From the NCBI GenBank assembly GCA_028819505.1, contig JAPPLH010000161.1, positions 3,529-59,295 on the forward strand: a DNA stretch of 55,767 nucleotides, given 5' to 3'. The translations under genes and the position numbers were made by a program. Position 1 is the stretch's first letter; each line of letters opens with the position of its first letter. Under the pieces are notes generated by a model. That model had not been told where the DNA came from and made no database searches. It saw nothing but the letters and a program-made list of their open reading frames with translations. Below are positions 50,325 to 55,767 of this stretch, piece after piece. Source of the DNA: Acidimicrobiaceae bacterium (lineage in GTDB: Bacteria > Actinomycetota > Acidimicrobiia > Acidimicrobiales > Aldehydirespiratoraceae).

Positions 50325-50392
50325 TTCTCGATGCAGTTGACCTCTTCTCGATGCAGTTGACCTGCTCTGGGCGGAACAACTACATCGAGAAT
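50325..50392. repeat. Inverted repeat, copy 2, with duplicated left arm
   Basis: The left arm TTCTCGATGCAGTTGACCT is present twice in tandem (50325 and 50345). The right arm CAACTACATCGAGAAT is at 50377-50392. It is related to 11817-11867 with four to five substitutions. It lies between kgd and the CysQ-like gene, so it might act as a terminator or carry a protein-binding site. Confidence 0.75.
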
Positions 50393-50443
50393 CGTCGAGC
50401 GGCGGGCGGCAGCCGCCGAACGCAACGTTGCGGTCACCGGCTG

Positions 50444-53400
50444 TCAAGCCAGCACGGCCGCGTCGAGCAGGTCCTGCTGTTCCTGGCCGTGCACGGTGGG
50501 GCTGCCGCCGGCGGGGCTGCCCGACTCGGGCCGGCTGACCCTGCGGATCTCGTAGCCGTCGCCGTGGGCCTCGTAGAGGCGCCCCTTGATCCCGTTCCAG
50601 GCGCCCATGTTCTCGGGCTCCTCCTGCAGCCAGACGATCTCGGTCGCGTTCGGGTACCGGCGCAGTTCGTAGTCGACCGCCCCGTACGGCCAGGGGAAGA
50701 GCTGCTCGACCCGGCACACGGCCAGCGGGGCCTGATGCTCGTCGCGCAGTTCCATCGCGGCGTAGGCCACCTTGCCGCTGCAGAAGACCACTCTCGCAAC
50801 GGCCTCCGCGTCCAAGGTCCCAGCCTCGGCCCCGGGGTCGCCGAGCACCTCCTCGAACGTGCCCGACGACAGGTCGGCCACCTTCGAGCGGGCGGCCTTG
50901 GCCCGCAACAGGGACTTCGGTGTGAACAGGATCATGGGCTTGCGGGCGCGGTGGATCATCTGGCGGCGCAGCAGATGGAAGTACTGCCCCGCGGTGGTGG
51001 GCTGGCACACGTGCATGTTGTCCTCCGCGGCCAGCGTCAGGAACCTCTCGATGCGGGCCGACGAGTGCTCCGGGCCCTGGCCCTCCATGCCGTGGGGGAG
51101 CAGCAGCACGATGCCGCAGTGCTGGTCCCACTTGTCCTCGGCGGCCACGATGAATTGGTCGATGACGATCTGGGCGCCGTTGGCGAAGTCGCCGAACTGG
51201 GCCTCCCACATGACCAGCGCCTCCGGTTTGGCCACCGCGTAGCCGTACTCGAAGCCCAGAGCGGCGTACTCCGACAGCAGGGAGTCGTAGACCCACAGTT
51301 CGGCCTCGCGCGCGCACAGGGCCGCCAGCGGCACGTACTCCTGGCTGGTCACGTAGTCCACCAGGGTGGAGTGCCGGTGCGAGAAGGTCCCCCGGCGGCT
51401 GTCCTGGCCGCTGAGCCGCACGGGAGTGCCCTCCATGAGCAGCGATCCGAACGCCATCGCCTCGCCTGTGCCCCAGTCGAACTCGCCGCTGCGGAACACC
51501 TTGTTGCGCTGCTCGAACTGCCGGGCCAGCTTCGGGTGAACGGTGAACCCGTCGGGCACGGTGTTCAGCGCCTGGTAGACGCGCTCCACGGTCACCGAGT
51601 CGATGGCGGTGCGCACGTGGGGCATCACCCCCATCGGCTCGGGCGGGCGCCGGGCGCGGATGTTGTGGCCACCAGCGGCGTCGCGGGTCTCGTCCAGGGC
51701 GGCCTGGAGCTGGTCGCGGAACTCGGCCAGGGAGGCGTCGGCGTCCTCGGCGCTTATGTCGCCCCGCTTCAGCAGCGACTCCCGGTACTGGGTGCGCACC
51801 GTCGGCTTGGCATCGATGCGGCGGTACATCTCCGGCAGCGTGTAGCTGGGGTCGTCGCCCTCGTTGTGCCCGTGGCGCCGGTAGCAGATCATGTCGATGA
51901 CGGCGTCCTTGTTGAACCGTTGGCGGTAGGCGAAGGCCAGGCGGGCTGCTCGCACGCAGGCCTCGGGGTCGTCGCCGTTGACATGGAAGATCGGCGCGCC
52001 GACCATCTTGGCCACGTCGGTGGAGTACTGGGTGGAGCGGGCCGCGTCGGGCGTGGTGGTGAACCCGAGCTGGTTGTTGATCACCAGGTGGATGGTCCCG
52101 CCGACGCGGTATCCCCTGATGAGGCTCAGGTTGAAGGTCTCGGCCACCACGCCCTGGCCCGCGAAGGCGGCGTCGCCGTGGATCAGCAGCGGCATCACCG
52201 GGTAGGGGCCGTAGCTGCTGTCGGGCGGGATGTTGTCCATGCGGGCCCGGGCCATGCCCACCACCACCGGGTCGACGGCCTCGAGGTGGGAGGGGTTGGC
52301 GGCCAGCTCGACCAGCAGGTGCTTGCCCGACGGACTGGTGTAGGCGCCGATCTGGCCGAGGTGGTACTTCACGTCGCCGCTGCCCTGGATCTGGTCCTCG
52401 GTGATTGCCCCCTCGAACTCCTTGAACAGTTCGTGGTAGGTCTTGCCCACCAGGTTGACGAGCACGTTCAGCCGCCCCCGGTGGGCCATGCCCATCACCA
52501 CCTCCGCCAGCGGCGTGTCCGCCGCGCACGTCAGCAGGGCGTCCAGCAGCGGGATGGCCGACTCGGCGCCCTCCAGGCCGAAGCGCTTCTGGCCGACGTA
52601 CTTGGCGCCCAGGAAGTTGCTGAGGGCCTCAGCCGCGTTGAGCTGGCTGAGGATGCGGTGCTGGTCCTCGGACTTGAGCGCGGTGTCGGCGCCCTCGATC
52701 TGCTCCTGGATCCACCGCTTCTCGTCGGGCTCCTGGATGTGCATGTACTCCACGCCGACGGTGCGGCAGTAGGCGTCGCGCAGCACGCCCAGCAGGTCGC
52801 CGAGCTTCATCCGGCGGTCCGGGCCGACGGTGGCGTAGATGCCTGTCTCGCTGCCGGTCAGGAACTCGCGGTCCAGGTCCCAGATGGTGAGCCCGTAGGT
52901 GGCCGGATCGAGCTCGGAGTGCATCACGGGCGCCTCGTCGCGCAGCGGGTTGAGGTCGGCGATCAGATGACCCCGCACCCTGTACTGGTTGATGAGCTGG
53001 TTGACCTTGGCCTGCTTCTCGAGCATGGCCGCCTCGCGGTCCACGGGGTTGAAGTCGCGCCGCCACTTCACCGCCTCGTACGGGATGTGCAGCGACCGGA
53101 AGGCCTGGCCGTAGAAGTCGTCGGCGCCCAGCAGCAGGTCGTGTACCCGCTGCAGGAACAGCCCCGACTCGGCGCCCTGGATGACCCGGTGGTCGTAGGT
53201 GCTGCTGATCGTCACCAGCTTGCTCACCCCCAGGTCCGCCAGCAACGACGGGTCGGCGGCCTCGTACTCGGTGGGGAACGCCAGCGCCCCGACGCCCACG
53301 ATCGTTCCCTGTCCGGTCATCAGCCTGGGCACCGACTGCTGGGTGCCGATCGTGCCGGGGTTGGTGACGGTGACGGTCACGCCCCGCATGTCGTCGGCAC

Positions 53401-54223
53401 TGAGCCTGCTCTCGCGGATCTTGGCGATCTGCTCGTCGTACCGCTCCACGAAGGTGGCGAAGTCGAGGGTGTCGGCGTCGCGGATGCACGGCACCATCAG
53501 CGACCGCGTGCCGTCGTCGCGGGCGACGTCGACCGCGATCCCGAGACCGATGTGCTCGGGCCGCACCATCCTCGGCTTGCCCGCCGCGTCGGTGGCGTAG
53601 ATGTTGTTCATGGCCGGGACCGTGTCGGTGATGGCCCGCACAACCGCGTAGCCGATCAGGTGGGTGAACGAGACCTTCCGGACCATCTTGCGGCTGAGGT
53701 GGCCGTTGATGATCTTGCGGTTGACCTCCAGGAGCTTGGCGGGGACGTCCCGGAAGCTCGTGGCGGTGGGCACGGCCAGGCTGGCCTCCATGTTGGAGAC
53801 GATGCGGGCGCCGACGCCCCTGATCGGCTCGCCGATGGGCGTGTCCGCTGCCGGTTCCTTCCGCGCCTCCCTCGGTGCGGGCGACGGGGGCGGCCTGCCG
53901 GCGAGCGGCGTGGTCATGTCGGTGGAGCCCGCTGACGGCGTGGTCATGTCGGTGGAGCCCGCTGACGGCGCGGTCACGTCGGCGGAGCCCGCTGACGGCG
54001 CGGTCACGTCGGTGGCGACCGTGTCGATGGTGGTCCGGGTCGCGGCCGAGGCCTGCGGAGGGGCCGAGGTCATCGGCGAATCCGGCGTCTCGCCCTCGAA
54101 CAGGGCCCGCCAGGCTTCGTCCACCGAGGCCGGGTCGGCAGCCCACAGGTCGCGCATCTCGTCGATGACCCAGGCGTTGGCGCCGAGAGAGTCGCTGGGC
54201 TCGGAGCGAGTCCGGTCGTTCAT
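50444..54223 (-). CDS. kgd: Kgd: multifunctional 2-oxoglutarate decarboxylase / dehydrogenase E1-E2 fusion
   Basis: A 1259-residue actinobacterial enzyme of the TCA cycle. The N-terminal segment (ANAWVIDEMRDLWAADPASV) is followed by a low-complexity linker with four 10-residue repeats, an E2-like acyltransferase domain with the active His in STYDHRVIQGAE (no lipoyl domain), and the thiamine-diphosphate E1 domain (HGDAAFAGQGVVAETFN ... VINNQLGFTT, the GDG-x26-NN type motif). The C-terminal transketolase-like domain (PFALCAREAELWVYDSLLSE region and VEQLFPWPY) is complete. The ATG at 54223 has a TAGGAT hexamer 6 nt upstream. It is a defining actinobacterial gene. Confidence 0.95.
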   Translation of the reverse strand: MNDRTRSEPSDSLGANAWVIDEMRDLWAADPASVDEAWRALFEGETPDSPMTSAPPQASAATRTTIDTVATDVTAPSAGSADVTAPSAGSTDMTTPSAGSTDMTTPLAGRPPPSPAPREARKEPAADTPIGEPIRGVGARIVSNMEASLAVPTATSFRDVPAKLLEVNRKIINGHLSRKMVRKVSFTHLIGYAVVRAITDTVPAMNNIYATDAAGKPRMVRPEHIGLGIAVDVARDDGTRSLMVPCIRDADTLDFATFVERYDEQIAKIRESRLSADDMRGVTVTVTNPGTIGTQQSVPRLMTGQGTIVGVGALAFPTEYEAADPSLLADLGVSKLVTISSTYDHRVIQGAESGLFLQRVHDLLLGADDFYGQAFRSLHIPYEAVKWRRDFNPVDREAAMLEKQAKVNQLINQYRVRGHLIADLNPLRDEAPVMHSELDPATYGLTIWDLDREFLTGSETGIYATVGPDRRMKLGDLLGVLRDAYCRTVGVEYMHIQEPDEKRWIQEQIEGADTALKSEDQHRILSQLNAAEALSNFLGAKYVGQKRFGLEGAESAIPLLDALLTCAADTPLAEVVMGMAHRGRLNVLVNLVGKTYHELFKEFEGAITEDQIQGSGDVKYHLGQIGAYTSPSGKHLLVELAANPSHLEAVDPVVVGMARARMDNIPPDSSYGPYPVMPLLIHGDAAFAGQGVVAETFNLSLIRGYRVGGTIHLVINNQLGFTTTPDAARSTQYSTDVAKMVGAPIFHVNGDDPEACVRAARLAFAYRQRFNKDAVIDMICYRRHGHNEGDDPSYTLPEMYRRIDAKPTVRTQYRESLLKRGDISAEDADASLAEFRDQLQAALDETRDAAGGHNIRARRPPEPMGVMPHVRTAIDSVTVERVYQALNTVPDGFTVHPKLARQFEQRNKVFRSGEFDWGTGEAMAFGSLLMEGTPVRLSGQDSRRGTFSHRHSTLVDYVTSQEYVPLAALCAREAELWVYDSLLSEYAALGFEYGYAVAKPEALVMWEAQFGDFANGAQIVIDQFIVAAEDKWDQHCGIVLLLPHGMEGQGPEHSSARIERFLTLAAEDNMHVCQPTTAGQYFHLLRRQMIHRARKPMILFTPKSLLRAKAARSKVADLSSGTFEEVLGDPGAEAGTLDAEAVARVVFCSGKVAYAAMELRDEHQAPLAVCRVEQLFPWPYGAVDYELRRYPNATEIVWLQEEPENMGAWNGIKGRLYEAHGDGYEIRRVSRPESGSPAGGSPTVHGQEQQDLLDAAVLA
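53910..54020 (-). repeat. Tandem 30-nt coding repeats in kgd linker
   Basis: Units start at 53910, 53940, 53970 and 54000 and encode ten-residue VTAPSAGSxD/MTTPSAGSTD repeats. The DNA copies are nearly identical. They are in the linker before the E2 domain. Confidence 0.8.
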
Positions 54224-54229
54224 GCCGCG

Positions 54230-54235
54230 ATCCTA
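54230..54235 (-). promoter_or_regulatory. -10-like TAGGAT, leaderless start of kgd
   Basis: TANNNT on the minus strand with a 6-nt gap to ATG 54223. Confidence 0.5.
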
Positions 54236-54257
54236 CTTCCCGGCCGGGATGCCGGTA

Positions 54258-54263
54258 TAGGGT
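54258..54263 (+). promoter_or_regulatory. -10-like TAGGGT, leaderless start of exonuclease III
   Basis: TANNNT with a 6-nt gap to GTG 54270. Divergent with the kgd element at 54230-54235, as in the SnoaL/P450 pair. Confidence 0.5.
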
Positions 54264-54269
54264 CGCACC

Positions 54270-55073
54270 GTGCGGGTCGTCACCTGGAACGTCAACTCGT
54301 TGAAGGCGCGCCTCGGCCGGGTGCAGCGCTGGATCGAGGCCTTCTCCCCCGATGTGGTGTGCCTGCAGGAGACCAAGCTCGCCGACGACGCCTTCCCCGC
54401 GCTGGCCTTCCAATCGCTCGGCTACGACTGCTTCCACAACGGAGAGGGCCGCTGGAACGGCGTGGCCGTGTTGAGCCGGGTGGGACTTACCGATCCGGTG
54501 GCCGGGTTCGGGGACGGCATCGACCCGGACCCCGACGCCCGGCTGGCATGGGCCACCTGCGGGGGCGTGCGGGTGGCGTCGTGCTACGTGCCCAACGGCC
54601 GGGCCTTGGACCACGACCACTACCACTACAAACTCGACTGGCTCCAGCGGCTGAGGGCCTCGCTGGATGTCCAGGCCGATCCCGCCGCCCCCGCGCTGGT
54701 GTGCGGCGACTTCAACATCGCCCCCGACGATCGGGACGTGTACGACCCGGCCGCCTTCACCGGCAGCACTCACACCAGCGCGGCCGAGAGGGAGCGCCTC
54801 GCCGGCCTGCTCGAGTGGGGACTGGTCGACCTGTTCCGCGAGCATTACCCCGATGAGGGTCTGTTCACGTGGTGGGACTACCGGGGTGGCGACTTCCACA
54901 AGCGCAAGGGCATGCGCATCGATCTAGCGCTCGGGACCCGTGCCGTGGCCGGAGCGGCCCGCTTCGCGCTGATCGACCGCAACGAGCGCAAAGGCCCCAA
55001 GGACGACCCGCCTAGCGACCACGCGCCCCTGTTCGTCGATCTCGATCTCGATATCGGGGGCTCTCGAAGGTGA
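54270..55073 (+). CDS. xth: Exodeoxyribonuclease III (Xth-like AP endonuclease)
   Basis: A 267-residue DNA repair nuclease of the exonuclease III family. It starts RVVTWNVNSLKARLGRVQRW; LQETKL holds the metal-binding Glu; VCGDFNIAPDDRDVYDP and the C-terminal SDHAPLFVDLD are the remaining catalytic motifs. All key residues are present and the length is normal. GTG 54270 has a -10-like hexamer 6 nt upstream. It cuts at abasic sites and removes 3' blocks. Confidence 0.95.
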   Translation: MRVVTWNVNSLKARLGRVQRWIEAFSPDVVCLQETKLADDAFPALAFQSLGYDCFHNGEGRWNGVAVLSRVGLTDPVAGFGDGIDPDPDARLAWATCGGVRVASCYVPNGRALDHDHYHYKLDWLQRLRASLDVQADPAAPALVCGDFNIAPDDRDVYDPAAFTGSTHTSAAERERLAGLLEWGLVDLFREHYPDEGLFTWWDYRGGDFHKRKGMRIDLALGTRAVAGAARFALIDRNERKGPKDDPPSDHAPLFVDLDLDIGGSRR

Positions 55074-55083
55074 GCGCACGGCT

Positions 55084-55101
55084 GGTATCTGATGAGATAC
55101 C
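55084..55101 (+). promoter_or_regulatory. Palindromic operator candidate abutting XRE start
   Basis: GGTATCTGATGAGATACC: seven-bp arms around GATG, ending one base before ATG 55102. Likely the autoregulatory site of the XRE protein. No Shine-Dalgarno sequence is seen, so the start may be leaderless. Confidence 0.55.
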
Positions 55102-55440
55102 ATGTCGAACGTGGATGCGGCGGCAATCGTACGGGAGGCACGGCTGCGGGCCGGAATGTCGCTGCGCGACCTGGCTCGCAGGGCGGGTACCTCGCACTCG
55201 GCCGTCGCGGCCTACGAGGCTGGTCGGCGCTCGCCCACAACCGCCACGCTCGATCGGATCCTGCGGGCCGCCGGCTTTGCGCTCGACGTCACCTTGAGCC
55301 GGCGCGTCTTCGGCGACAAGGTCGACCGCGGCGTCGAACTGGAGGAAGTGCTGGGGGCGGCCGAGGAGTTCCCGGCCCGACACTCCGGCGATCCTCGCAA
55401 GCCAGTCTTCGGCCGCAATACCGATGGCTCTGGTCGATGA
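55102..55440 (+). CDS. XRE-family helix-turn-helix regulator (antitoxin-like)
   Basis: A 112-residue protein with an N-terminal helix-turn-helix: VREARLRAGMSLRDLARRAGTSHSAVAAYE, GRRSPTTATLDRILRAAG. The C-terminal 40 residues are disordered and basic. Its stop overlaps the next gene's start (ATGA). Upstream is a palindrome that fits self-repression. With the nucleotidyltransferase downstream it forms a toxin-antitoxin-like pair. Confidence 0.85.
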   Translation: MSNVDAAAIVREARLRAGMSLRDLARRAGTSHSAVAAYEAGRRSPTTATLDRILRAAGFALDVTLSRRVFGDKVDRGVELEEVLGAAEEFPARHSGDPRKPVFGRNTDGSGR

Positions 55441-55767
55441 CCGACGGAAATGACCAGCGCCGTCCCATGTTGACGTTCACCCAGCGGATCATCGTGCTCC
55501 ACGAAGCACTCAAGGCCGCCGGAGTGCCCCATGCGTTCGGCGGCGCGCTGGCGCTTGCTTGGTGCACAGGGCGTCCTCGCGCCACAATCGACATCGACAT
55601 CAACATCTTCGTCGGACTCCATGATGCAGACGAGGCGCTAGACGGGCTGCCCGAAGGCATCGAGGTCGGAGACACGGCTCGCCGGGCGCTCGCCGATGAC
55701 GGCCAGACCCGCCTCTGGTGGGACCATGTTCCCGTCGATCTCTTCTTCAATACCACGCCTTTCCACG
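55437..55767 (+). CDS. Nucleotidyltransferase-like toxin (AbiEii/MNT-type), partial
   Basis: Runs off the window; 110 codons are seen. GGALALAWCTGRPRATIDIDINIF has the GG...DxDxxI pattern of Pol-beta-like nucleotidyltransferases (GS/GG then D-x-D). ATG 55437 overlaps the XRE stop by four bases. Such pairs with an upstream helix-turn-helix gene are common type II or IV toxin-antitoxin or abortive-infection modules; the activity is inferred. Confidence 0.75.
   Translation, partial: MTDGNDQRRPMLTFTQRIIVLHEALKAAGVPHAFGGALALAWCTGRPRATIDIDINIFVGLHDADEALDGLPEGIEVGDTARRALADDGQTRLWWDHVPVDLFFNTTPFH

Noticed and set aside
50306..53935. Very long plus-strand frame opposite kgd (1209 codons)
   Set aside because: It is an antisense shadow of the Kgd gene, caused by high GC at third positions; it shows no domain.

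Overview
The window is strongly GC-rich actinobacterial DNA with dense, mostly uninterrupted genes. Several genes point to the phylum: a Kgd-type fused 2-oxoglutarate enzyme, the mismatch endonuclease NucS, a mycothiol-conjugate amidase (Mca-like PIG-L protein), an F420-type LLM oxidoreductase, a DUF222/HNH (13E12) protein and a VanW protein. The many acyl-CoA/steroid-flavoured enzymes (CaiB/BaiF, SnoaL-like, P450, SCP2, several SDRs) suggest a lineage such as Acidimicrobiia, but that class assignment is inference. No rRNA, tRNA or CRISPR array was found.

Layout. 0.1-8.4 kb: Ski2-like helicase, MFS exporter, an exported cupredoxin-like protein with a regular Cys-pair repeat, a repeat-rich spacer, and an S41 protease with 64 consecutive prolines and SLH-like repeats. 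8.7-18 kb: ABC exporter, alpha/beta hydrolase, NUDIX, CoA-transferase, SnoaL-like, P450, DUF1330 and a nucleobase permease fused to an ATPase-like tail. 18-25.6 kb: 13E12 HNH protein, a type II topoisomerase pair (ParC/ParE-like) and a RecB-like nuclease. 25.7-31.6 kb: ParA with a small membrane protein, an MgtE-like carrier next to a PhoU/TrkA-C protein, Mca, SCP2 and a ChbG-like protein. 31.7-38 kb: nuclease lipoprotein, LLM oxidoreductase, SDR, PAP2, VanW, NucS. 38-42.7 kb: a sugar-acid or sugar catabolic cluster (SDR, aldolase, FGGY kinase, 2-hydroxyacid dehydrogenase, SDR). The kinase is preceded by an 18-codon leader ORF and mutually exclusive hairpins that could hide its Shine-Dalgarno sequence.

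42.8-50.3 kb is an accessory island: a start-less HEPN-like gene, a DUF433/PIN-like toxin-antitoxin (TA) pair, a truncated IS630 transposase, a Panacea-domain antitoxin with an unassigned 94-residue partner, and an hsdR pseudogene that has lost its nuclease core. Housekeeping genes then resume (CysQ-like phosphatase, Kgd, exonuclease III). The window ends inside an XRE/nucleotidyltransferase TA-like pair.

Two themes run through the window. First, about 18 genes carry a TANNNT -10-like hexamer ending 6-9 nt before the start codon, the signature of leaderless transcription. Second, a composite dispersed intergenic repeat with a 44-nt core occurs four times, always in the same orientation, and a separate inverted-repeat family occurs twice.
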